Shown piece after piece: positions 35,310-48,423 of a stretch of 64,000 nt of DNA. Below the pieces are notes generated by a model. It was not told where the DNA came from and made no database searches. It saw nothing but the letters and a program-made list of their open reading frames with translations. The stretch covers positions 75,713,927 through 75,777,926 of the forward strand of contig OZ034968.1 of assembly GCA_964030785.1 (NCBI GenBank), given 5' to 3'. The DNA is from Siderastrea siderea (taxonomy: Eukaryota > Cnidaria > Anthozoa > Scleractinia > Rhizangiidae). The translations under genes and the position numbers were made by a program. How positions within the stretch are numbered: position 1 is the stretch's first letter; the number at the start of each line of letters is the position of its first letter.

Positions 35310-35880
35310 GTTCTCTCGTTTCTTTCTTTTAAAAGTTTTTGGGCTTCAAGTTTTTAAATAATATTTCGTTTTCTCTTAAAATCGATGTTTTTTTTTAGAA
35401 AACTTTCTTATGTGAGTACGGCAAAGAACTGTCTAAGATAATGCAGCTGAGGTTTACTCAGAAGTGGGCATGACTCAAGAGCACTTAGGCCAACGCAGTT
35501 TGGCGCGATTTGGATTCCTTAGCTGATGGCTTCTACTTTCCTGAAAGTTACTGCCTGGAAGAAATGGCCTGAAAGTTTTTGATGTGGTAAACTACAAACC
35601 CTAGGGGTATTGATTGACAAAAGAAAGAAAGAAAGAACTGGTGACAATTTAATTTCTTATGCTTTAATGAAAATTAAACAAACAAAAAATATGTAGCAGC
35701 GAGTAAAGGTCCCGATTATCAAATACGTAAACTGTGACATGGACAAGGTGAGGACCGTGTGAAAAAATTTCCAACTCTTTCAGCGTAACTATTCCTTTAG
35801 GCCTTGTTTTTCACATGAGAGTCAACACAACTCTTCGAAACACAAGTGCAACACAAGGATTAAAAAAATCAATGAAGGCA

Positions 35881-36462
35881 ATGTGTACTGGTAATGAATA
35901 AATTAAACAGAAAGTTTTAAATTCACGTGCTTGACCTGCGCATTGAGTGTAGGTTTTTCCCAAAGTATGTGTAGCGCTTATTTGATCTTAAGTGCAAACC
36001 GCGAAGAGGCCTGATCGATAATGGCAAAACTGTCAAGGGAGCACGCAGAGCGACATTCTTTTGAGCCCTCAAGGTGCTTGAAAATGTGCGAGGCCCTGTC
36101 CGTTTCCAAGTGTTCCTTTACACGTATGCTAAAGTGTCGGGTGGTCTCACCGATATAGCAGGCAGCACAGCCTGCACACGAGAATTTTAGAAACCACACA
36201 TGATCTGAGTCCACTGGGGATAGGGTCTTTCACACTTAATAGACTACCTACTTTGAAATGCGCAGGTCAAGCACGTGAACTTACCACTACACATTGTCTT
36301 AATCACTGCCATTATTATTGTAATTTCTTCACTATTTAAACTCTACTACACATTATGTTCAGATTCACACTGAAGATGGCAGACGTTCTGCCGAAACATG
36401 TATGTAAAACTTAAAAACGTCGTGTTAGTCATTAAATCTATAACTTCACTACTATTATACAG
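35881..36462 (-). mobile_element. 5'-truncated Penelope-like element with GIY-YIG fragment
   Basis: The minus-strand frame 35978-36214 encodes CAGCAACYIGETTRHFSIRVKEHL and a following Cys/His pattern, the GIY-YIG endonuclease end of Penelope-like retroelements. The insert is flanked by 13-bp near-identical direct repeats (ATCAATGAAGGCA at 35868-35880, ATCCATGAAGGCA at 36463-36475), and copy B has a single version (ATCCGTAAAGGCA, about 54776). The reverse transcriptase part is missing. Confidence 0.75.
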
Positions 36463-38103
36463 ATCCATGAAGGCATAGAAAAAATATTCCACACATTCAT
36501 CAGACGTAGTTGACGTCAGTGGGTTACGAAACACTGCTCCTAAGTTATGGATTTCCTTTTTTAAAAACATTTTGTAATCGATATGTGGTCATCATCGTTA
36601 ACTCCTGTTCAAGTAGAGCAATTGGATTCGTGATATAGCAAAGGGGATTGCAATAGAAGTGTTCCACGATAGAGTGAAACTATTTCACAAAATTTATTTG
36701 TTATCGGAAAAGCGTAATTTTTCGACATCTTGACAAACTAGAAAGCAATTAAGGCTGAAATTTGACCGGTAAAGAGAACAAACTAACAACGACTAGCTTT
36801 TATGCAAATCGAAATCGGAACTGACCACGTGTGCGCCAAAAGGACACTGCTCCTTAGTTGTAGCTTTTTATTTATTTTTTGCACAACCTAGTTTTTTAAA
36901 CGTTTCTCAATTCCGTTTAATGATTTTGCTAATTTTATTGCACTTATGTTTGCATTTATGTTCTAACTAAGTGAAATAAACTGAAAGTTAAACCTCATTC
37001 CATTGACAGACGACTCAAGCCATTAAGGAACAGGATGTTATATGTTTCATTAAGCTATGCAATTAACCCCCAAATCATTCCTTAAAAACTCTTGTTGAAA
37101 AAAAAGATCCCGTAAATATCTCGGCACTTTAGCTCAGTCTTTCTTTGGTCATGTTGTTTTGGAGAATGTTTCGTACTTTTCGTAAGGATGTATTGGACGG
37201 TTGTGCAGCTTTAACTACGCATTAAACAAGGATGCTCTTTTCCTCTTTCGGAACTGTATACGCAACGGTTAATTTTTGAAGCGGGCCTAAATCAATAGTC
37301 CTGCATTACGGTCGTTTTATTTGGCATGCTTGGAACAACTAAACCATGAATATTCGATTTTTCCTATCTTTTGTTTTTAACGTTCTGTGTTATAAAAGAT
37401 AACGTAATGTCCTTGCTTTCGGTTTAAAAAAATTCACTTTGTGAAACGATAATCCTCACTGGTATGAACGTGGACCAGTCAATGGCGGCTGTCGCGTGGC
37501 TTATCACAATTTATGCGTCTGTACTCTTTATTTACCTTAATTCGCACTGTAAACTACAAATTTAGTCCTTTCAAAAACAAAACAAATTAAATTTCCTATC
37601 TCATTTCGAAAGGTTAAGATAACATTTTGCCAAAGAAATCTGGAGGTTTTTCAAATCAAAAGTTGAACATCTCGGGTGATTAGGCCTTCCGAACAGATAT
37701 TCTGCTTAAACGAACCCAACGAGTGGAACCTGTCTCAATTATTTTTCGCAAACAAGTATAGCGTTTGAGACACAGTGGGGCATTTGAATTAATGGATTGG
37801 GTTCGATATAAGAATTCCTCTGCTGGTATGTTAAGTTTATTTCCTTAACAGCTCTGTGGAGCGCGAGGAGGAATAGACAAGAAGTCAAACATACCTCAGT
37901 TCTTTGTCAGATTAAGGCTTCCGTGGTTTATCTTTTCTTTCTTCTGCATGGGCAGTCTAATATCAAGAAAATCAACAGACAAAATATGATTGTGAAACAT
38001 AAAAAGAATATGTTAATGCCTGAAAAATCAAGTTGTTGAATTCAGAATACAAAACAACTTTGTTTGTTTACGGAACAATGGCATCTCGTGTTGCTTAACG
38101 CAC

Positions 38104-38169
38104 CATTCTCGTCCTCGTGCGAAGGCCCCCACCGGCTAAGAGGGCCAGGCGGCTCTGGGGACGAGAATG
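38104..38169. mobile_element. 66-bp inverted-repeat mini element with 9-bp target duplication
   Basis: CATTCTCGTCC and GGACGAGAATG form the ends, flanked on both sides by TTAACGCAC (38095-38103 and 38170-38178). No counterpart is seen in copy B. It is too small to code for anything. Confidence 0.8.
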
Positions 38170-38521
38170 TTAACGCACTTACTACATTGTGAGCACAGAC
38201 TTTTGCCTAGTCCCATTGCGTTTCCGGCTCGCTAAGACGTGGATTCTGCTTTCGCGCGGCGACGTCACCGAATAACACTTGCCATCTCAGGCTTTGCGCG
38301 CATAACGGGTCAAGAGAGATCGCCTAGATGCTTAGCGACGCAAATTTAACGCTGACCTTTCCGAATTTCCCAAAATATCAAAATGAAAGCATGCTGTTAT
38401 ACGGTGGAAAACAGGACAAACAGCAGATAACACATATATCACACATATCCCATGATACTCTCACTGCACAGAGGTCCCATCCTCTAACACCTTCCCCCCA
38501 GTAAAGTTTACAATGTTACGT

Positions 38522-39361
38522 TCATTCAGAGTATCTCCTGGAGGTTTTTACTAAGCGTCCCGAGCGTGTTCGTTTAGCAGTGATCAATTCCATCTTCTTG
38601 GAGCACTTCGGTGGATCTGTGATCTTTGTGATCTGCCTTGTTGGCTTGACTTTTATGTTCTGTCGGGCGGGAACTTCCCTTTGTTCTTTGAATTTCCGTG
38701 TATGAGATGTCAAGTTTGATTCAGCGTTTTGATTGTCTTGTTTAAGATGTACACGGTTTCTTCTCAGAAATTTGCCATCTACTTCAACAGCGTATGAACG
38801 GTCTCCATGATTCTTCACGACACAGCCTTTCTTCCACTCCTGTCCTTTGACTAGTCCTTCAGGCTTGACTCGTACCTTATCTCCACGTTTCACTTCATTT
38901 AGATCTTTGGCAGTCCTGTCATAGTAAAACTGAGATATCTTGGTTTTGTTAGCTTTCTCTTCTAACACTTTCTCCGCAATTTTCGGTGTCAGAAGTGTTC
39001 CCTTCATAGGAATTTCAGTTCTTGTTCGTCGATTTAGAAATCTTTGGGTAGGAGATGTTGTCATGTCAACCGTGGGTATGTTACGTTGGTCAAGTAATGC
39101 TTCATATGGATTCAAAGCAGTTTTTTGGGATTTCCACAACAATGATTTAGCAATCTTTACTGCCGATTCAGATTTACCATTGCTTTGGTGATGATGAGGT
39201 GAAGATTTGGTATGCTCGGTCTTCTTCCGTTGACAGAATTGTGAGAATTCAGCTGAATCGTAATTCTTTCCAGAGTCCGTGACAATCTCATCGGAAATTT
39301 CCCATCTTGCAAACTGTTTCTGCATCAGAGCAACGATTTCAGTGGCGGTTTGGTTTCCCAT
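38522..39361 (-). pseudogene. Ty3/Gypsy-like integrase region
   Basis: A minus-strand frame of 279 residues resembling the C-terminal half of a Gypsy integrase: SDEIVTDSGKNYDSAEFSQF holds the second catalytic Asp and SPHHHQSNGKSESAVKIAKSLL the Glu, followed by a basic C-terminal domain (GDKVRVKPEGL...). The upstream part (39361-40156) holding the first Asp and zinc finger is broken by frameshifts. No flanking LTRs were found, so this is an old remnant. Confidence 0.8.
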
Positions 39362-41394
39362 CTGGTCAAATTCGATCCAGTCTCTGTTCCACTCGAAAAT
39401 GTCAGAATCGACTTTCGACCAAGTCGGTTTGGAATTTCATCACTCAGTAGAGTTTCCTTTTGGTTTTTTGTATGAAAAGAGTTGCAACTTCACATGTAGC
39501 AATGAAATGTTTCAGTTGTGTGTTCATTCCAGGCCACCATAAGGATGTTATGGCACGTCTAAAAGTTGACTCTATACCCATGTGTGCTTGGTGTAGTTTA
39601 GTAGTCTGTGGCTTTCACAGTGCAGCTGGAATTACGTTACGGTTACCCCTGTAAACAATCCCATCATTAAACGACAGTTCGTCTTTGTCCAAAATGGTAG
39701 GACTTGAACGGGGTCCTGTCTTTTGCTGATTTTCTAGCCTTCAGATGTTTGGTGAATTACTGACTGCAGCACTCCGTCTTTGGTGTTTCTTCTACAATTT
39801 CACCTAGGTGCAAAGCACACTTGGATCTTCATTGACAAATCTGGTCATTTCGATCTCTCGTTCCCTCTTGGTTCGTTTCTGGTTCGTCGTTTGAGATCTG
39901 CTAAGGTCATCTGTAATAATAAGGTCTTTCCCTTTAACATACTTGATTTCAAATTCATAGCCCATAATTCTGCAGAGTATTCTCTGGAGTCTAACCGGAT
40001 TATCTTCAACAGGTTTTCTCAGTATGGCAGCAAGTCGTTTGTGGTGCAGTAGATTGTCACTTTTCTGAAGTACGTGTAGGTATGAAATCTCGTGAGGCCA
40101 TATACAATACTAAGCATCTCTTTCTCGATTTGACTGTAGCGTTTTTCAGTTTCAGTCAGTGCTCTTGATATGAGGAGTACTGAATAGGTTGACCACCCTG
40201 CATAAGGCAGGCTCCTAATCCATTTGATGATGCATCAACTTGAACTTCGACCGTCTCAGCCGGATTAAAATATTTCAGCAGTGGTGCAATTAAAATGAGA
40301 GCTTTTATTTCTTCAAAAGCTTTCTGTTCATTTTCTTCCCAGACAAACACAGTGTCTTTCTTCAGCAGTGTTCTTAGTGGTTCTGATTTGATTGACAAGT
40401 CTACAGAAAACCGGGAGAGGTAGGTTACAACACCAAGGAATCTTCTCACTTCATCTTTGTTGGTTGGAGGAGTCATAGACTGAACACAATCTTGCTTCTT
40501 TAAGTCAGGTTTAGCTCCTTTGTCTGTCAGAACCACACCCATGTACGACAATTCAGTCTTCCTCAGCTGGAATTTTTCCTTGTTAAGTTTGATATTCTTC
40601 TGTTGGCGTCTTTCCGACAAGGCTAGCTGGCGTTTGTCGTGGTTGGCTGTCGCCTCCTCGGTGGTGTCACCATCACCCCAAATCAAGATGTCGTCAGCAA
40701 TTGCCTTTACCCCCTCCAAACCTTCTGGATTTTCATCAATTCTTTTCTGAAATTCTTCCGGTGCAACATTAATGCCAAAGGGCATTCTGTTCCATTTCAT
40801 TCTTCCAAGGGGGGTGTTGAAGGTTGTCAGAAGTGTACAGTGTACATGCCAGAAGGCACACTTGATATCAGCCAGAGTAAATTCTTCAGCATTGCCAATT
40901 TCAGTAAGCAGATTATCAACAGTTGGAATTGGATATTCGGAGCGCTTCAGGGCAGTGTTCAGTGGTCTGCTGTCTATACAGAGTCAAATTCCATTCTTCG
41001 CAGAAGGCTTGTTTACAATTGTGGGAGAACTTACCCATTCACTGGGCTCAGTTACTTTCTACAGGATACCTTGTTCTTGGAGATCTTTCACTTCAGCAAT
41101 AACGTTGTTCTTGACAGAAAGGGGTACCTCTCTGGGAGCTGTTTTGTGAGGAGGAACATCATCCCTTGTGTACAGGTGTAGTTCGCCTTCAAGCTTTCCT
41201 ATGCTGTCATTAAATACATCAGCGTAGTTGCTGAGGATGGTTTCCATGGTAAGTGGTATCGGCACTTCAGTGGCTGTCGCAGGGACATTCGGCTTGGCTG
41301 GTTCCACGAATGCAATGTTGTCTCCCAAGAGTTCAATAAATTTGAGAGTTTCAGAGTCATTTAAACCGATTAGGGGTGTCAGGTCTCTGTCAAC
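39362..41394 (-). pseudogene. Ty3/Gypsy-like reverse transcriptase/RNase H remnant
   Basis: In minus-strand fragments 41328-41059 and 40800-40156 one reads a pre-RT region (PHKTAPREVPLSVK), RT with FGINVAPEEFQ and the IADDILIWG catalytic motif, thumb and connection (RRFLGVVTYLSRF) and an RNase H start (VQVDASSNGLGACLMQGGQPIQYSS). Frame changes near 41050 and after 40156 show decay. It continues from the integrase part. Confidence 0.85.
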
Positions 41395-41730
41395 AATTCT
41401 AAACTGATAGAATTATGTGCAGATCATTGCAGTGAAGGTGTTTCAACCTAAGCGGTTGAAAAGAAGAAACCTGAAAAAATTCAGGCTTGAACGGGAATCG
41501 AACCCATGACCTCTGCGATACCGGTGCAGGGACATTCGGCTTGGCTGGTGTACCGATATCGCAGAGGTCATGGGTTCGATTCCCGTTCAAGCCTGAATTT
41601 TTTCAGGTTTCTTCTTTTCAACCGTTTAGGTTGAAACACCTTCAATGCGATGATCTACACATAATTCTATCTTTATCCGCAGTTCATTTATATGAATTTC
41701 ATATATTAATATTTATTAATTCTAAACTGA
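41395..41730. mobile_element. Palindromic tRNA-related insertion with 13-bp target duplication
   Basis: The duplication AATTCTAAACTGA is at 41395-41407 and 41718-41730. The insert has long inverted arms (about 41409-41520 and 41553-41669), each carrying GGTTCGATTCCCGTTCA, a tRNA B box, in opposite orientations. The centre repeats GCAGGGACATTCGGCTTGGC from the Gypsy sequence at 41279-41298. It interrupts the Gypsy gene. Confidence 0.8.
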
Positions 41731-42000
41731 ATTACCGCTTCTTCTTCTTCGGTTGCAGGGTTGAATACGAAGACTTCCCTGGTTCCCAGGGTCTGTATTT
41801 TGGTTTCCTCATCATACAGAGAGAGGACAGGCCTGGTTGTAATGTTTAAGTCCTTTAATAAGTCCTTTAAGTCATGATCTCCACTGATCTCTTTGTATAC
41901 ATGAACAGGAAGTTTTTTCACAGTAGTTTTCTTCACCGTCTTCTTCTACTTTCAGCACAAATGGTTTCTTTGATGATCTTGCTTGTTTGTGATTACCTTG
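41731..42000 (-). pseudogene. Upstream part of the Gypsy polyprotein
   Basis: The minus-strand frame ending at the palindromic insert encodes a charged segment (KKLPVHVYKEISGDHDLKDLLKDLN...) typical of the region before RT. It continues across the insertion into 41394-41330. The 5' limit of the element is not defined; 42001-43480 shows no gene or LTR. Confidence 0.5.
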
Positions 42001-43485
42001 CCTTTATTTTTGTTAACGTTTACATTCCTTTGAGCCTGAGCCCTTTGGCATATTTAGATGCTCCTTTACTGTTTTCCTTTTCACGACATAAACATAATCT
42101 CAAGGCTCACGGAATCAGGCACCATTCTCCATGAAGAGACTGGAGCATTATCAAACAATTTATTCTCATAATATTTTTGTTCCCCAGGAGCTGACTAACC
42201 ACAAACCATCATAATGTGTTACATTCTCTTGATGATGTTTTCCAAAAGTGGTGGCTAAACACGACATCATTGTGGGACATTTCCTGATGAAGGTATAGAA
42301 CAGGCTTGATATTTTGATAATTAAGAAATCTTTACCGCGTACATGCCGGGGCATGAGTTAGTTAAAAGCACTCTGTTGAAGTGTCCAGTGTACAATCTTA
42401 TTCAATAATCAAGAATTTTAATCGAAGGGAAACCATTTTTTCAGTAGAGATTGGCTTCTTTTAAAAAGGCATTATTTTATACGACATCTTCTGGATAAGA
42501 ATGGCAACTTCCCACTGTTTGAAAGCTTTCGGAACAAATACTCTCTGACAAGCAGTAATTTCCTACTATTTTGTTTAGCTTTATCCCGAAACATCTTTTG
42601 AATAAAGCAAAAACAACGGACCCCCCACCGCAGAGGAGTTATATAGACTCAAACCCGATTTTCCTCTAGCTCCAGAAAGAAGGCCAAAGACTTGTGTTGG
42701 CTTCTTATAGAAAAGACCAACACAGAAAAACAAGCAGGTTTGAAAAAATGGGATAAAACTTTAGAAATAGATCTGGGCAGTTGGAAGCCAATCTTCATCT
42801 CCTTCAGAACAATCTGCAAAGACGTGAAACTGGAAGAGTTGAATTTTAAAATTTCCCTAAGAATAGTTGTAACCAGAAAAGAACTCTTTAGGTTTGGAAT
42901 CAAAGCGGATGGCAAATACTTATACTGTGGTGATCTTGATTCTTTCGACCACACCTTTATCCACTGTCATTTGTTCAATGAAAAGGTCATCCGAGTTTAA
43001 AAGTTTAAAATTTGCTCCAAGTACAAAAGAGCTACTTTCTGGAGGTCTCAACAACCCTGCCCTGGACTGTCACTCCAAAAATTTAACTATACCTTTCTAT
43101 TTATGCGTTATTACATTTACAAAAAAGTTAAACGAAGGAACACTGCTCCTCCAACAAAAATATATTTTTGAGAAACGTTTCGTGTAGGGAAGATGTCTCG
43201 CCCTCCTCCAGCTTTCCTCTTTATCTCCTCTGCCTGTCCCTAGTCTCAAGTAACATAATGCACAAACTAAATGTTTGCATGTATTTTTTATTAATTTTTA
43301 TTTATTTGTTTTTGCCTTTTAAATATGTTTGCTTAATTTCCAATATGTTAATATTGTAATTAGGAAGTGTGAATTACAAAATAAAGACTAGTGTATTAAC
43401 AAAAATTATATTGACAGTTAAGGGGCACTTATCAGATAATCAAAGTTTAAAAGCTAGAATTTCTTTTAAAAGCCTTAACAGTGCG
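42001..43485. other. Non-coding DNA, no gene seen
   Basis: AT-rich stretch with short unrelated frames only. No repeats other than simple tracts were noticed. Confidence 0.45.
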
Positions 43486-44388
43486 AAAAGGGCAACTTAA
43501 CAACAAATAAGAAATACTAATACTTTACAAAAGATGAATTATACGAATGTACCTATAATTATTCTAATATAATGCGTAACAGTTCTAGTCTGAGATTTAA
43601 TTGAATAAGCATTGACCATTAAAAAGAAACAAATTTAATAACATTTTTTAATAAAATTTAATAGATCGCTTAAATCCTTTGACCAATGATAATGTCGTGA
43701 CAATCAGAAATCTTGCGTATTTGATACAACATAATGCACTATCAAATTCATGAAAAGTTATCAAAGGAAGAAGGCGTTTTAGAACAAGCAGTCATTGCTG
43801 ATTCAAAAGATACACTTAAGCAGGGGATTTCCCCCCCCCCCCCCCCCTTGCACTTAAGCTTTTATGGAATCACGTAACTTTCCGAATTCGTAAGATTTCA
43901 GCTCTCCGTACTGCTCGAAAATGCCATTATATTTTATAAAAGGGCAACTTAACAACAAATAAGAAATACTAATACTTTACAAAAGATAAATTATACGAAT
44001 GTACCTATAATTATTCTAATATAATGCGTAACAGTTCTAGTCTGAGATTTAATTGAATAAGCATTGACCATTAAAAAGAAACAAATTTAATAACATTTTT
44101 TAATAAAATTTAATAGATCGCTTAAATCCTTTGACCAATGATAATGTCGTGACAATCAGAAATCTTGCGTATTTGATACAACATAATGCACTATCAAATT
44201 CATGAAAAGTTATCAAAGGAAGAAGGCGTTTTAGAACAAGCAGTCATTGCTGATTCAAAAGATACACTTAAGCAGGGGATTTCCCCCCCCCCCCCCCCTT
44301 GCACTTAAGCTTTTATGGAATCACGTAACTTTCCGAATTCGTAAGATTTCAGCTCTCCGTACTGCTCGAAAATGCCATTATATTTTAT
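43486..44388 (+). repeat. 452-bp tandem duplication
   Basis: Copy 1 (43486-43937) and copy 2 (43938 to about 44388) are nearly identical; I see one base change (GATGAATT against GATAAATT) and different C-run lengths. A decayed piece of its end (AAAATGCCATTATATTTTAT) recurs at 44602. Non-coding. Confidence 0.9.
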
Positions 44389-45120
44389 AATTTATAAAGT
44401 TAAGGCATTTCTTGTGGGTAAGGACCATTTTGTTTTGCGTAGTAACATCTTTCTGATTATTTTCTTTTAGTTTGGAAGACCTCGTCTCGGACTATTGACG
44501 TGTTTTTCGTTGTTGATTTAAAAGAAACACTTTAACTTATATGGAATCACGTAACTTTCTGAATTCGTAAGATTAGTTGGGAAAGCACTCAATACTGCAA
44601 GAAAATGCCATTATATTTTATAGCTTTTAAAATCAAGGCATTTCTTGTGGATAAAGACCATTTAGTTAAAAGGTTCTTTTCTTTGCCGTGTTTTTCTAAG
44701 TTAATTAAGTTAAGTAACCTAGGATTCTTATATTTATTGTTGAGTTTAAACAGCTTTTTATGTGGGTCTGCAGGTTGATGAGCTTTGTAAATTTCAATTA
44801 AAATTAAGTTAAGTAACCAAGGATTCTTACATATACTTTTTAGTTGAACAGTCTTTGCCATTAAGAATAAAGTGTTGTCTCTTGTTTACCACTACTTCAG
44901 TTTTTAGGTAAAATAACTTAACTTTAAAATTTTACCGAGAACAAATCGTTATGTTACACTTTATATGATCTTATTTATTCGTTTTTAAGTTGCTCCTTTC
45001 GTACTGTAAAAGCCTTTAAAACAAATATAGGTTTTTTAAATGATAATTGCTTTTTAATTGTCTAAATGATTTATACCAATGTAGTAGCACCTAGTGAATA
45101 TTATTAACACTTTTATTTAA
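44389..45120. other. Non-coding AT-rich DNA
   Basis: It contains two diverged repeats of ATCAAGG/AACCAAGGATTCTTA-type segments (44700-44830). No gene is recognised. Confidence 0.4.
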
Positions 45121-47669
45121 AAAACAACGAGAATTTTAAAGCTAGTTGGATGTAGAAAGTGGAGTTTGAAACTGCAAGTAAGATCTAGCCTGCAATGCAT
45201 ACGTTTTCCGGGGACGCGTGAGTACCAAAATCTCAGTTAAGCGAAATTCCCTCCCCCTTGGTTGCTCTTTCTACTCTCCCCAATCTTTCTCTCCTTTTAA
45301 AATCTAAGATGGCGGCTATAGCGTTCGCTCGCCCTAAAAATACGCCTGCATTGGAGGCTTAGTAAGATCTAGTTAAGGCAAGAAGTGTTGTGGAAAAAAT
45401 CTCTAGTGCTCACAACTTTTATTTATGGTATTTTCAGTGGATAGTTCTGAATTTCTGTTGTTTGTAACTTTTAGGTGCATGCTCGGAAAAACATCGCGAA
45501 AAACAAAATGTAAAAGGCGAATTGGACCAAACAAAGACCATTACTTTGTAATCACTGTTAAGATGCTTGTCTTGTGTAGAAAAAAAGAAAGTCTGTTATT
45601 CTCCCAAATTTGACTGGTCGGTTGTTAGGTGAACATAATCTTCAGCAGCTCTGACTTTTATGGTTTATGGGCCACGGGCGCAAACCGGAACTTAAAGCTT
45701 TTCCTTGACATAAGTAGCATCCGCAGCGGGTAATACTCTTTTAACTCCGCTTCAATATCGCTGCCATTTACGCTTTGCATTAAACAACCGTTTAATTGGT
45801 TTTACCGGTTAATGAAAATTTGGTTCTTAAGACTAAAGGGTTTTTTATGTTTGGATTCAGCTGATTGGTTGAAATCTGTATTTGCGTTCTAACTTAACTT
45901 TAAATTGTGTGCAAACTATTAGTGCTAACGCCAATAAAGTATATATTTCCTGAAAGCTAAATGAATGTAGACGTTATGTAGTAAACTTCTTTTGATAATA
46001 AAGGGCTTTAACTTCCGGATTTTCAATTCTGAAAAAATTTCATTCCAGGACCCTTCTTTTCAGTCCAGGTCCCACCTTTCAAGCAAGTTTGGCTCTGCTA
46101 CTTGACAATAAGTCGCACAATTAACGAGGAGAAAAAGCGATTTATTCAGCATTGCTCAGGTCACTTTGTATTTTCCAGACCTAACAAGTTTTTGCATTAC
46201 AATTTTAAAAAAGCTAGCTGCCAATAATCCGGAAATCATATTGAAGGACAACTTCTGGGAAAAAAGGGCGGGTCTGGCGAAAAGAAAAAAACCTCTAAAA
46301 CTGAAAAACAAAATTTGTGTCGAGTCCCGAAATCTTCACATGGGGACTTGTTTATGAAAAAGATAAAATCATATAGGATTCTAGTGCAACACCTTATTTA
46401 TCAGACGAACAAACATCACTCAAGAACCATGATTTATTTAGTCGCTACAATAAAAAAAAGCTACATTCATTACTGATTGCAATTCTCAGAGTGGGACCTT
46501 TTGTTAAAACTAAAATAAATGACCTATAAGTGCATATTTCGTCGCATTCACTTAAGCTAGATCTGCTTTAGTATCCTTTGTTTTAAAGCGTTATAATGAG
46601 AAACACGTTGAGTTCTCCCGGGTTCTCTCCTATCTCCGCTACCGCTAGTGCATTCACCTCTTAAAAAAATTTAAAGATGGCTCAAATTCTGTTATAGCCA
46701 GCAAACCACGTAACAACAATTTAAATTAGAAGGATACATTATATCAAAAAATCTAGAGTACTTTAAATCTAAATCACAGTGTTGTGAAGAATTATGACTT
46801 GTCACAGCGACAACATTTGATCAAAAAGCCATCTTAGGCTTTAACAATGTTAACATACTGCATGTATCATTGATTTGTTATCTTGATCTTGTTTTGATTC
46901 TGCCCAGGCCTTTTCAACTTCATCCCATACTTCATCAGAGAGATCTATTAAGGGAATTAACATCAGTGACTGATAGTGAAAAAGCAATCATGTTGGCGTA
47001 TATATTTATCACTCTCAAGTTTTACACAAAACTAGTTGAATCGTGATAAACGAAAGCTCTTGTAACTGGGGGTTAAATGGAGCATTTTTTTTACCGTTAC
47101 AATCAGCTGAAAGAGGCTGCGCTGGTTCAGAAAGAAGCGTCACAACTGAGCATTTAAAAGCTTACAGAAATCAGTAAGTAATCACTTTTGATCTGGCAAT
47201 TGCAGCTTGTAAATTCAAATTTCCCTTACCTTGATGATCAGAAATGTGGTGCCATGTACAAAATTCAGTCCAATGATTGTAAAAGCCTACAAAACTGCAT
47301 GCACTTAACTGACTATGACAACACCTGTCCAGAAGAACCTCCGCAAAAGAGATCGGTGAACATTTGAAGGAGACAGCTGTTGTTCCCTTCACTTCTGTCC
47401 TGTGCTCTTGGTATGTTTGCTACAACCACAACTTTTTCTCGTTAAGGATTAAAAACAATGATGTCCATATTAAGAAACATTTAGATCGGAGTACGCGTTG
47501 CGCGTACGACTTTTCAGTACCAATACCACTTTGCAAACCTACTGTGTATGCTTCAGGATGAAGCGAGAGCTCTGGAAACTAAATTCTGTTCGTACTCTTA
47601 CTTACAATTTCCGTTTTCTATCCCGGAATCTTAAGTCTGGAAATTTTCGGTATCATAAGAAATTCTTAC

Positions 47670-47853
47670 CAGAGATAAACTTAAAGGCAATTACATATCC
47701 TTGAAGCTTTTCATCTGGAAAAGATTCCAGGTCCACTATGTCCTCACTTGGAAGGGCGGGGACAAAAATAGTTTGAAGAAAATCACAGTCTTCGTCAGTG
47801 AGAGGCTCATTGACCGTCAATTTCTTTTCGCCTTTGGTTAATGCTTCTTTAAA
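47670..47853 (-). CDS. Exon-like block 6 of unidentified host gene, copy B
   Basis: 184 nt, same length and splice signals (CATAG acceptor, G|GTAAGAA donor) as 4170-4353, with mostly conservative changes (for example DADRDFLQTIF to DEDCDFLQTIF). Family unknown. Confidence 0.5.
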
Positions 47854-48423
47854 CTATGAAAAAATGAATGGTAAATAACTGTTACAGCATAGTTCAGACA
47901 TTCAGTGGTTCACTTGCAAGCCATAATAAGTATAAACAGGTTTTTTAATAACTATAAACGGTAATTGCAGAATGTCATAATGTCTTTTGCCTATAAGGCT
48001 ATAAATTTATTAAGTCTCTTATACCAGACTTAATATAAGACATTCACACATAAAAAACCGTAAAATCAATCAATCAGTAACCCACTTTACAAATAACACT
48101 ACATAGTGCAAATCTCTAGCAAACTAGTGGCCCTCATACAAATACTGTAAAAATTCTAACCATACAGTTATTTCTATTTATACTGACCATACCAAGTACT
48201 GAGACCTAACTGGTTATATTACGTTAAAATAGTTCTAGCATGTTCGATTTTGTTGGCTGAAACAAATGTTTTCGCTGTTGTCGTTTTTCCAGTAACGGTT
48301 ATTGTCCTTACTTGTCGGTGACATTGGTGTTGTGTTCATTTTGTTTTTACTATTATTGTTCTTACGTGTACCAAGTAATCGAATTTTTTATCAGGCAATG
48401 TTTAGGTACAAACATAATTCAGT

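Larger units (their letters stand above)
32457..38330. repeat. Segmental duplication, copy A, right part
   Basis: Colinear with about 52025-56850. Anchors include the segment TTTCTACTGTCTGGATTC (32552) against TTTCCACTGTCTGGATTC (52048), both exon-like blocks below, and CTTTCGCGCGGCGACGTCAC (38252) against CTTTCGCGCGGTGACATCAC (56703). Copy-A-only insertions: 32655-33042, 33768-33860 (SINE), 35881-36462 and 38104-38169. 36600-38090 is non-coding. Confidence 0.8.

Noticed and set aside
38522..42000. Complete LTR retrotransposon
   Set aside because: No paired LTRs or primer-binding site were found and the frames are broken, so only a remnant is reported.
43825..43850. Possible CRISPR-like or regular array in the 43-44 kb repeats
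   Set aside because: Only two long tandem copies with a poly-C run; there are no short spaced repeats and the host is eukaryotic.
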